Shown: in pieces, positions 14,747 to 21,438 of the stretch
Layout of the letters: each line of letters opens with the position of its first letter
How positions within the stretch are numbered: the stretch's first letter is position 1
Source of the DNA: a virus
Length of the DNA stretch: 34,690 nt
IMG/VR virus record: IMGVR_UViG_3300032116_000718
Coordinates: 1 to 34,690 of that record
Reading direction: 5' to 3' (one strand)
Notes under the pieces: model-generated
Told to the model about the DNA's origin: nothing
Seen by the model: the letters and a program-made list of their open reading frames with translations, nothing else
Databases searched by the model: none
Position numbers and translations under genes: made by a program

Positions 14747-14919
14747 CACCAAAAGAAAAAGCAGCATACTTGGTATTAAAGTATATGTCAAAAGTTGTAA
14801 GCAAGAATGTCGCAAAAGAATGTGCATTGGTTTGCTGCGATGAAGTTTTAAGTTATATGGGAGCAGATATAGGTACCGAATTTTGGCAAGAAGTTAAAAA
14901 AGAAATAGAAGCAATATGA
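14743..14919 (+). CDS. Small helical hypothetical protein
   Basis: 58 residues, helical, with a Cys-rich centre (AKECALVCCDEVL). It overlaps the glycosyltransferase upstream and the methyltransferase downstream by ATGA. No function is recognised. Confidence 0.6.
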   Translation: MTPKEKAAYLVLKYMSKVVSKNVAKECALVCCDEVLSYMGADIGTEFWQEVKKEIEAI

Positions 14920-15587
14920 TGGAATGGATAGTAAAAGAATACACAGACAAGGTCAACGCAGACCAAGAACTTAAAGAGTATAGGGACTGGATTGAAGCAA
15001 ATGCATTCGGATTCGGGGAAAGATGCTTTATTTGGATGTGGAATGAGATAGTTCAAAAGATGCCTCAAGAGTTCACCTTTATGGAGATTGGAGTCTTTAG
15101 AGGTCAGATTCTCGGATTGATACGGATATTAGCGGATAGACACGGAAAGAAGGTTAGGCGAATAGGGATAACACCTCTTGACACATCGGATGGTCATTGG
15201 GAATCTGACTACGAAGCAGACATTAAGAAACTACATGACACCTTTAAGATTGCCAATGATTATGAAATAATCACATTGGATTCAACTAATCCCGTTGCGG
15301 TGAATCTTGCCTCTCAGAATCCTCCTGATGTACTTTACATTGATGGAGGGCATACCTATGAGGTTGTAATGGCAGACCTCAAGAACTACTTGCCTATTCT
15401 AAAGGTAGGTGGTACACTTGTCATTGATGACTGCAATAACGCAATCCCAATGCCATTTGGTTACTTCGCAGGGATTCAATCGGTATCAAACGCAGTGGAC
15501 CAATTCCTCCCAAGAGAAGGACAAACGGAACAATGGAAGCATGAACTTAACCTGGTACATAACAGAGTATTAACTAAACTAAAATAA
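14916..15587 (+). CDS. Class I SAM-dependent methyltransferase
   Basis: 223 residues. It has the SAM-binding loop FMEIGVFRG (about 55-63) and a DVLYIDGGHTYE motif (about 138-149), then LKVGGTLVIDD, as in the Methyltransf_24 and related sugar or glycan methyltransferases. It sits at the end of the glycosyltransferase cassette, so O-methylation of the added sugar is a reasonable guess. A protein or small-molecule substrate is also possible. Confidence 0.78.
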   Translation: MMEWIVKEYTDKVNADQELKEYRDWIEANAFGFGERCFIWMWNEIVQKMPQEFTFMEIGVFRGQILGLIRILADRHGKKVRRIGITPLDTSDGHWESDYEADIKKLHDTFKIANDYEIITLDSTNPVAVNLASQNPPDVLYIDGGHTYEVVMADLKNYLPILKVGGTLVIDDCNNAIPMPFGYFAGIQSVSNAVDQFLPREGQTEQWKHELNLVHNRVLTKLK

Positions 15588-16816
15588 TGAATCCAATCAC
15601 AGTTAAAATCAGCGAAGTAAAGTCTAACCCGAACAATCCAAGAATTATAAAGGATGATAAGTTCCAAAAGTTAGTCAAGTCAATCAAGGAGTTCCCAGAG
15701 ATGCTTAACATCCGACCAATCGTGGTCAATGCCGATATGGTTGTACTCGGTGGCAATATGCGACTTAGAGCGTGTAAGGAAGCAGGACTTAAAGAGGTAG
15801 CAATAATCAAAGCAGAGGACCTGACAGAGGACCAACAGAAGCAGTTTATTATCAAGGATAATGTCGGGTTTGGAGAATGGGATTGGGAAGACCTTGCGAA
15901 TAATTGGGATGCTGAACAGTTGACAGATTGGGGGTTGGATATACCCGACTTTAAATCTGAAGTCCTTGAAGCAGAAGAAGATGAGTTTGAAGTACCTGAT
16001 GGTGGAATTGATACAGATATCGTTCTTGGGGATTTGTTTGAGATAGGTGAGCATCGTTTACTTTGTGGCGATTCAACAGATAGCGACCAAGTTGCAAAGT
16101 TGATGAACGGAGAGAAGGCAGATATGGCATTTACAAGTCCACCATATAATGCAGGTAAAAGTGAGGCATTGAGTGGTAATACTCACACAACTGACAATAA
16201 ATATAATGAGTACAACGATAATCAAACAAAAGATGCTTATTTAGATTTATTGATAGGATTTACAAATAATGCTTTATTGTTTAGCGAATATTTGATATGC
16301 AATATTCAAAGTTTAGCAGGTAATAAAATTGCATTAATTGAGTATCTTAATGAATATAAGAATCAATTTATTGATGTAGCAATATGGGATAAGGGACACG
16401 GGGCACCTGCAATGGCAGAAAATGTAATGACATCCGCTTGGGAATATATGTTTTTTATTTCATCTAAAGAAAAAGCATCAAGGGCAATACCAAATGCAAA
16501 TTTTAGAGGAACTGTTCCAAATATTTACAGAGGTAAACCAAATAGGAATAATCAATTTTCACACGTTCACGCTGCAACATTCCCAATAGATTTGCCTGAA
16601 TGGGTATTACAATTTACAAATGAAAATAATATTATATTGGACCAATTCTGCGGAACAGGAACAACAATGGTTGCGTCACACCAACTCAAACGCAAGTGCT
16701 ATGGGATGGAACTTGACCCTAAATATTGTCAGGTTATAGTGGATAGGATGATGAAACTTGACCCGACTTTGGAGGTGAAGAGGAACGGGGAGAAGTATAC
16801 TAAAACAATGGACTAA
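15587..16816 (+). CDS. ParB-like/DNA methyltransferase fusion
   Basis: 409 residues. Residues about 1-90 are ParB/Srx-like, with SNPNNPR and LGGNMRLRACKEAG (54-67). The rest is an amino-methyltransferase of beta order: TSPPY (183-187) comes before the SAM motif DQFCGTGTT (352-360). It methylates adenine N6 or cytosine N4; TSPPY does not decide which. GC by hand is about 50% at 15721-15780, 23% at 16201-16260 and 48% at 16741-16800, so the middle, which should recognise the target, looks exchanged. It lies directly before the terminase genes, where such fusions are common. Confidence 0.88.
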   Translation: MNPITVKISEVKSNPNNPRIIKDDKFQKLVKSIKEFPEMLNIRPIVVNADMVVLGGNMRLRACKEAGLKEVAIIKAEDLTEDQQKQFIIKDNVGFGEWDWEDLANNWDAEQLTDWGLDIPDFKSEVLEAEEDEFEVPDGGIDTDIVLGDLFEIGEHRLLCGDSTDSDQVAKLMNGEKADMAFTSPPYNAGKSEALSGNTHTTDNKYNEYNDNQTKDAYLDLLIGFTNNALLFSEYLICNIQSLAGNKIALIEYLNEYKNQFIDVAIWDKGHGAPAMAENVMTSAWEYMFFISSKEKASRAIPNANFRGTVPNIYRGKPNRNNQFSHVHAATFPIDLPEWVLQFTNENNIILDQFCGTGTTMVASHQLKRKCYGMELDPKYCQVIVDRMMKLDPTLEVKRNGEKYTKTMD

Positions 16817-16818
16817 CA

Positions 16819-17199
16819 ATGGCAAAGCGAATCAAGCAACAACACGGAGGCGAAATACAGAATTGGGATAAGGGAGTGTCAGGGAACCCAAACGGAAGAC
16901 CGAGGAAGTATGTATCACTTCTGAAAGAGCAGGGGTATAAGTTAGCAGAGGTAAACGATTGCATCCAAGCAATTATGTCAATGGATATGCAGGAACTTAA
17001 ATCGGTATGGGATAACCCGAAAGCAACTGTATTGGAGAAGACCATTGCAGGGGCATTGAGGAAGTCACTTGAGAAGGGAAGTCTTTATTCAATAGATACC
17101 TTACTTACCAGGGTGTACGGCAAACCGAAGGAAACGGCACACATTACCAATGATGGGAAGATTGAGGTGGTGTTCACTAAGGGTAAAACGATTCTATGA
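16819..17199 (+). CDS. terS: Terminase small subunit
   Basis: 126 residues. The N-terminus holds GVSGNPNGRPRKY, the DUF5681-like motif common at the start of small terminases. A helical body follows. It overlaps terL by ATGA. It should recognise the phage packaging site and load the large subunit. Assignment depends on that motif and on its place before terL. Confidence 0.72.
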   Translation: MAKRIKQQHGGEIQNWDKGVSGNPNGRPRKYVSLLKEQGYKLAEVNDCIQAIMSMDMQELKSVWDNPKATVLEKTIAGALRKSLEKGSLYSIDTLLTRVYGKPKETAHITNDGKIEVVFTKGKTIL

Positions 17200-18353
17200 T
17201 AATTGAACTTCCCGAAGCACATAAGAACCAGGAAACAATAATTGAATCCCCTGCAAGGTTCAGGGTGGTCATGTGTGGTAGGAGGTTCGGCAAGTCTGAA
17301 CTCTCACAGGTAGAGATTATCAAGAATGCCATTGTAGGGCAAACTGTTGCCTATATTACCCCGACTTATAACCTTGCCAAGACTTTCTTTGATAAACTTG
17401 CTAAAGCAGTTCCTTTCGCCTCTAATCGGTCCGATTTGACTATTGAGTTCCCTAATGGAGGTTCGGTTCAGTTCTTTACAGGGGAGAGGTTAGATAACCT
17501 GCGAGGTAGGAAGTTTCACCTGGTTGTGGTAGATGAAGCAAGTTTTATCCCTGACCTTGAGGGGGGTTGGTTAAATAGTATTAGACCTACCTTAACGGAT
17601 TACAAAGGGAAGGCATTATTCCTCTCAACTCCAAAGGGTAAGAACTACTTTTACTCTTTGTTTATGAAAGGAAACGGAGGGGAGGAAGATTGGCAATCGT
17701 TTAAGTTCAGCACCTATGACAATCCATACATAGATAAGTCAGAGGTTGATAGTGCAAGGATGCAACTACCAGAGGTAGTCTTTGAGCAAGAGTACATGGC
17801 AAACCCTGCTGAGAACGCTGCCAATCCTTTCGGGTCTGCTTACATTCGCCAATGCATCTTCCCGATGTCTACCAATCAAGTTGCTTGTTACGGCATAGAC
17901 CTTGCCAAAGCGGTTGACTGGACTGTAGTGATAGGACTTGACAAGAATGGGTCTGTGTGCCATTACGAACGCTTTCAAAGGGATTGGAGGCAGACTAAGG
18001 AGTACATTGTCAATCTACCTAAAGCACCCATCCTGATGGATAGTACGGGGGTAGGTGACCCAATCTTTGAGGATATGCAAAGGGAGGGTCTTGATGTGCA
18101 AGGGTATAAGTTTAGTTCTACCTCAAAACAAATGCTTATGGAAGGTCTTGCATCCGCTATTCACCAAAGGAAGATTACATTCCCACCTGGTCCTATCGTG
18201 GATGAACTTGAGATATTTGAGTATCAGTACACCTCATTCGGGGTAAAGTACTCCGCACCTCAAGGATTCCATGATGACTGCGTGGTTAGTCTGTCCCTTG
18301 CTTGGCAACATCTTCAGAAGAATGTGGGGAGTGGGAGGTATAGTTTTGCATAA
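17196..18353 (+). CDS. terL: Terminase large subunit
   Basis: 385 residues. The ATPase has Walker A GRRFGKS (28-34), Walker B LVVVDEA (Asp113, Glu114) and coupling motif LSTPKG (about 143-148). The RNase H-like nuclease follows with YGIDLAK (Asp235), MDSTGVGD (Asp282) and FHDDCVVSL (Asp360, Asp361). It translocates DNA into the prohead and cuts it. The usual portal gene does not follow; instead the structured region at 18354 does. Confidence 0.95.
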   Translation: MIIELPEAHKNQETIIESPARFRVVMCGRRFGKSELSQVEIIKNAIVGQTVAYITPTYNLAKTFFDKLAKAVPFASNRSDLTIEFPNGGSVQFFTGERLDNLRGRKFHLVVVDEASFIPDLEGGWLNSIRPTLTDYKGKALFLSTPKGKNYFYSLFMKGNGGEEDWQSFKFSTYDNPYIDKSEVDSARMQLPEVVFEQEYMANPAENAANPFGSAYIRQCIFPMSTNQVACYGIDLAKAVDWTVVIGLDKNGSVCHYERFQRDWRQTKEYIVNLPKAPILMDSTGVGDPIFEDMQREGLDVQGYKFSSTSKQMLMEGLASAIHQRKITFPPGPIVDELEIFEYQYTSFGVKYSAPQGFHDDCVVSLSLAWQHLQKNVGSGRYSFA

Positions 18354-18405
18354 TGGGGGGAAGTCGGGGGGAAACTACTTTTTTTAAAATAATCTGCTAA
18401 AAAAG

Positions 18406-18434
18406 TTAGTTATCTAAAATATTTAGTATTTTCG
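18406..18434 (+). promoter_or_regulatory. Candidate Bacteroidota-type promoter
   Basis: TATTTTCG at 18427-18434 matches the -7 consensus TAnnTTTG at seven of eight positions. TTAG at 18406-18409, 17 bases upstream, is a weak match to the -33 element. Transcription would start near 18440, just ahead of the structured RNA. No other gap shows as good a match. Confidence 0.4.
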
Positions 18435-18439
18435 CATAG

Positions 18440-18537
18440 TCAATCCGATTAGGTAGTCTCAGTACATATTCGGGTTTGATTCATGCAACCCGCATAAATT
18501 AGACCCACCTGCTGAGACCAGTGTGGGTTCTTTTTTT
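18440..18537 (+). ncRNA. Candidate pseudoknotted ncRNA
   Basis: About 98 nt between a promoter-like box and an intrinsic terminator, with no coding frame. Three pairings are visible: CGGGTT (18471-18476) with AACCCG (18487-18492); the terminator helix (18503-18511 with 18519-18528); and GTCTCAG (18456-18462), exactly complementary to the terminator's 7-nt loop CTGAGAC (18512-18518). The last pair would form a pseudoknot, or would compete with the terminator during transcription. It is not a tRNA. Start is approximate. Confidence 0.55.
18503..18537 (+). terminator. Intrinsic terminator with complementary loop
   Basis: ACCCAC (18503-18508) pairs with GTGGGT (18523-18528), and CTG (18509-18511) with CAG (18519-18521), with one bulged T. 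The helix is followed by a T-rich tail (18528-18537). The loop CTGAGAC is complementary to 18456-18462. Confidence 0.8.
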
Positions 18538-18542
18538 ACCCT

Positions 18543-18584
18543 AACTTTGGATGACCTGCAAGTAGTTGCCTACCTCTCAAAGTT
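18543..18584 (+). other. Stem-loop AACTTTG/CAAAGTT
   Basis: A perfect 7-bp outer stem (18543-18549 with 18578-18584) encloses a small inner hairpin with two alternative pairings (GCAA with TTGC, or GTAG with CTAC). It lies just beyond the terminator T tract. Its role is unknown. Confidence 0.5.
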
Positions 18585-18613
18585 CTGAATTCAAGGAGTT
18601 TAAATCTGTTAAA

Positions 18614-18645
18614 TGAAAAGAAGGATGTAACTTTTTCCCTTTTCA
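18614..18645 (+). other. Stem-loop TGAAAAG/CTTTTCA
   Basis: A perfect 7-bp stem (18614-18620 with 18639-18645) around an 18-nt loop. It is AT-rich and weaker alone than its neighbours, but it is part of the same series of structures. Confidence 0.4.
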
Positions 18646-18680
18646 GCCGACTAACCCGATTGCCTATGTGACGGAGTAGA

Positions 18681-18732
18681 TGGTCAGTAGTTGTTTCCTA
18701 TTGGGGGTAGGGGGCAACTTCTGTTCTGACCA
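18681..18732 (+). other. Long imperfect hairpin before the tail operon
   Basis: The outer stem TGGTCAG (18681-18687) pairs with CTGACCA (18726-18732). The inner helix of 12 bp (18689-18700 with 18708-18719, three T-G wobbles) ends in a 7-nt loop TTGGGGG. Together that is 19 pairs with small bulges, far more than expected for a random leader. It may be a 5' UTR element of the tail genes, a packaging-site structure or part of a larger RNA. Confidence 0.6.
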
Positions 18733-18808
18733 ACTTCCCTCATAACCTTGTTCGGGAGTAGATTAAGATTACCTTATACACTTAACCACATTTAAACTAT
18801 TTAACATT

Positions 18809-19486
18809 ATGAATTGGTCCAATGTAACAGTCTTCCAATACCAACAGATTAATGAACTCTATGCTAATAGTAAGGACCTTACCGACCTTGATATATCGGT
18901 AAAGGTTGCCTCAATACTAACCAACCAAACGGAGAATCAGATAGATTCACTACCAGTTAAGGAACTTGCACCATTATTGGAATCCATTGCTTTTATTAAT
19001 GAAGAGATTAAACCCGAAGCGGTAAAGGTGCTAAAGATTAATGGCAGAAGGTATAAGTGCGTTTATGATGTGCGGAATATCCCTGCATCAAGGTATATTG
19101 AATCTAAGCACTTTAGTAACGATGTAATGGGTAATCTGCACAAGATAATGGCGTGTATGGTCATTCCTCAAAAGAGGGGATGCTTTGGGTGGAAGGATGA
19201 CAAGTACGATGCAGGTAAACATAGCGACTATGCTCAAGATATGCTTGAAGCACCGATTGTTTCCGTTCTTGGTTCGGTGGTTTTTTTTTATCAAGTATTC
19301 AAACTTTGGATAAAGAATTCAAATGGTTATATGGTCCAACAGATGATGGAGCAGGGAGTGGAGAAGATGAAAGCGGAAGAAGTGCATCAGGTTTTATGCA
19401 CCATTATGGATGGATTTACCAAACCAAACTGGTTGCCGACTTTGAAGGAATCACACTTGACCAAGCATTTAACTTACCTGTCATAA
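18809..19486 (+). CDS. Tail assembly chaperone (gpG-like), zero frame
   Basis: 225 residues, helical. Gene size, position ahead of the tail proteins and tape measure, and an overlapping second frame match the lambda G/T chaperone pair that coats the tape measure during tail assembly. At codon 160 the frame crosses a run of nine T, where a -1 slip would enter the frame ending at 19569. Zero-frame text continues 65 residues more and still looks protein-like (MDGFTKPNWLP). There is no strong sequence motif. Confidence 0.65.
   Translation: MNWSNVTVFQYQQINELYANSKDLTDLDISVKVASILTNQTENQIDSLPVKELAPLLESIAFINEEIKPEAVKVLKINGRRYKCVYDVRNIPASRYIESKHFSNDVMGNLHKIMACMVIPQKRGCFGWKDDKYDAGKHSDYAQDMLEAPIVSVLGSVVFFYQVFKLWIKNSNGYMVQQMMEQGVEKMKAEEVHQVLCTIMDGFTKPNWLPTLKESHLTKHLTYLS
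19282..19288 (+). other. Slippery site for -1 frameshift
   Basis: In the frame of the gene at 18809 the codons read GTT TTT TTT TAT, giving the heptamer T TTT TTT, a standard X XXY YYZ slippery sequence. A slip back by one base gives TTT TTA TCA and continues open to 19569. No clear stimulatory pseudoknot was identified right after it. A sequencing error in the T9 run could mimic this. Confidence 0.55.
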
Positions 19487-19569
19487 ACTTCCTCAATGAC
19501 CTTGCCTACCTTAAAGCGAAGATGGAACATGATAACGAATTAATACGGAAGAGTTATGGCAAAAGTTGA
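19288..19569 (+). CDS. Tail chaperone extension (gpT-like), -1 frame
   Basis: About 93 residues in the -1 frame, to be read as the C-terminal extension of a roughly 253-residue fusion with the gene at 18809. The text (HHYGWIYQTKLVADFEG, then LDQAFNLPVINFLNDLAYL) is protein-like and acidic to amphipathic, as in gpT domains. It overlaps the zero frame for nearly 200 bases. Independent starts at TTG 19306 or ATG 19396 are possible but lack good leaders. It overlaps the next gene by 14 bases. Confidence 0.6.
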   Translation, partial: LSSIQTLDKEFKWLYGPTDDGAGSGEDESGRSASGFMHHYGWIYQTKLVADFEGITLDQAFNLPVINFLNDLAYLKAKMEHDNELIRKSYGKS

Positions 19570-20248
19570 TACGGTTGTAGTAGTAGATGATGCGATAATT
19601 GAATCGGAGGCATTAAAACGTAAAGATTATGCCTCATTAAAGGAATTACCATTCGTTGAGAAGGTAATGATTGCTTATGCTGCAAGATTCATTATTCAGG
19701 TACAGAAAAACTTGATTAATGATAATAAGACCGATACTGGTAGACTTGAAAGGGATATTCAGCAAGGGGACATCATAAAGGCAAACGGGTCTTATCTTAT
19801 AGACATCGGTTATCCTAAAAGTTCAGAGGCAGCGAAATACTATGACTTTGTCAATAAAGGTGTCAAAGGTTTTAAGTCAGGTACACCGAATAGTCCTTAT
19901 CGGTTTAGGTCCGCATATCCTTCTATGAATGGACCAATGGTTACCGCTATCCAAAAATGGGTAAAAAGAAACTCAAAGTTAGCAAGAAGGGAAGACCAAA
20001 GGTATAACCTTTCGGGTCTGCAAAGGAAAAGAAAGTCGGTTTCCGAATTAAACACTGGCAGGACCACTGCTTACCTAATAGCACGGAAGATAAAGCAAAG
20101 AGGTTTACCGAGGACTGGATTCTTTGATGATGCCATTACTCAGGTATTTAATGACCAATTTTATAACAAGATGGCAGAAGCAGTTGGGGGAGATGTGAGG
20201 TTGTACATAAAACAGGCTGCTTCGCTAATTAATGAAGAGAACAAGTAA
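19556..20248 (+). CDS. Tail completion-like protein (HK97 gp10-like)
   Basis: 230 residues. Features of the gp10 and related head-tail joining families are visible in order: TDTGRLERDIQ near the N-terminal third, a strand block (YLIDIGYPKSSEAAKYYDFV), and a late RTGFFDDAI that places a terminal helix. A basic middle (about 140-165) may face DNA. Function as a tail completion or minor tail protein is inferred from those features and neighbours. Confidence 0.55.
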   Translation: MAKVDTVVVVDDAIIESEALKRKDYASLKELPFVEKVMIAYAARFIIQVQKNLINDNKTDTGRLERDIQQGDIIKANGSYLIDIGYPKSSEAAKYYDFVNKGVKGFKSGTPNSPYRFRSAYPSMNGPMVTAIQKWVKRNSKLARREDQRYNLSGLQRKRKSVSELNTGRTTAYLIARKIKQRGLPRTGFFDDAITQVFNDQFYNKMAEAVGGDVRLYIKQAASLINEENK

Positions 20249-20250
20249 TT

Positions 20251-21438
20251 ATGGCAATAACAGTAAATTCAATACCCGAACAATACGCATCCCTTCACGA
20301 TGACCTTTGGTTCGTGGTGGATAGCACAAACAAGGCATCAAGCAATTTTAAGTATGTCTTTGATGTTTATGTAGATGCGGTCTTGGTAGCAAGAATTAAG
20401 CAGTTCCCTGATGTTACAAGCACGAAGGGTATATTTAACGCAGGAAACATTATGCGTAACTATGCTCAATCTTATTTCATACCGAATCCTGCGACTACCC
20501 TATTTAGTGGTTCAAATGATAATATTTATAAGCAATACACCATAAAATATGGGGAAGAGTATGGAGGAACTACCTACACCAATCTCCTTGAGCAGACCTA
20601 TGTAGCATTCAATTTCTATTATCCCGACTTTTATAATCCTGCTCAATCTCCTACCTATTTCAAGTCATATATTAATGAATGGTTGACAAATAGGGATTTG
20701 AGCAATGTGGAATGTGCATTTACCGATAAGTTGCATATCGGTTATATGTTTGCAAGTGGTGTGACTACAAATGTCTACCCATCGGTGCAACTTTACAACG
20801 AGAACGGGACTACAAGCGGAAGTGCTTTAACAACCGCAATAGACCCACAGGAATCATTTAGTCTGCTTGATATCTCACCAACTGCCATCAATGACTGGTA
20901 TGGTTCAACAGTAATCCCACAATCTGCATACTCATACGGCATTAAATTGCACAATGGGGTAGGATTCGGGGATGAGGTAAGGGTTAAACTTGTTTGCAAT
21001 CCTAACTACTCACCAATAGCATTGCACTTCCTAAATCAGTTAGGAGGTTACGATACAATGCACTTCAGATTGGTAAACAAAGAAGCAAGGAACGTGGAAT
21101 CAAAGCAGTACGAAGGCAGTAAATATAGGTACAACGCTTCTGCTACCGCAATGCGGTCCTATGATGATTATAATAGAATCAACCCAGGTGCAACCAAGTA
21201 TGTGGTTGAGCATACCACAATGTATAAACTGAGAAGTAATTACTTAAATGTAAAAGATTACAACTGGTTGGCAGAGTTAATCCAATCACCCGAGGTCTAC
21301 TTTGAGCAAGGAGGGTACTATTATCCCGTGGTCACTATGACAAGTAATTGGGAAGAGAAAAAGAGGATAGCAGATAAGATGTTCAATCTTGAACTTGATG
21401 TGCAGATTGCCAATAAAAAATATAGTCAATTCCGATGA
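20251..21438 (+). CDS. Tail structural protein (unknown family)
   Basis: 395 residues, beta-rich, Tyr/Asn-rich, with no signal peptide. It starts with a WFVVDSTNKASSNFKYVF strand pair of a type seen in Bacteroidota phage tail operons. It overlaps the next tail gene by 4 bases. Likely a tail or baseplate component; no enzymatic motif. Confidence 0.6.
   Translation: MAITVNSIPEQYASLHDDLWFVVDSTNKASSNFKYVFDVYVDAVLVARIKQFPDVTSTKGIFNAGNIMRNYAQSYFIPNPATTLFSGSNDNIYKQYTIKYGEEYGGTTYTNLLEQTYVAFNFYYPDFYNPAQSPTYFKSYINEWLTNRDLSNVECAFTDKLHIGYMFASGVTTNVYPSVQLYNENGTTSGSALTTAIDPQESFSLLDISPTAINDWYGSTVIPQSAYSYGIKLHNGVGFGDEVRVKLVCNPNYSPIALHFLNQLGGYDTMHFRLVNKEARNVESKQYEGSKYRYNASATAMRSYDDYNRINPGATKYVVEHTTMYKLRSNYLNVKDYNWLAELIQSPEVYFEQGGYYYPVVTMTSNWEEKKRIADKMFNLELDVQIANKKYSQFR

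Larger units (their letters stand above)
18354..18808 (+). other. 455-base structured non-coding region
   Basis: No open frame of useful length covers this stretch. It contains two G6 runs just after terL, a promoter-like box, a candidate ncRNA with its own terminator, and at least three further stem-loops up to 18732. The last 70 bases are an AT-rich leader of the gene at 18809. A five-codon ATG frame at 18613 is too short to call. It is the only long gap in the window. Confidence 0.8.

Noticed and set aside
18355-18371. Possible G-quadruplex from two G6 runs after terL
   Set aside because: Only two G runs lie close together; four runs are not present at usable spacing.
18440-18520. tRNA-like hints (GTCTCAGT block, CTGAGACCA end)
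   Set aside because: The interval between the paired arms is only 63 nt, there is no T arm before the 3' strand, and the anticodon-like hairpin has a 10-nt loop. A tRNA cannot be drawn.
18613-18630. Five-codon leader peptide ATG AAA AGA AGG ATG TAA
   Set aside because: Too short to distinguish from chance, though an AAGGAG lies 15 bases upstream.
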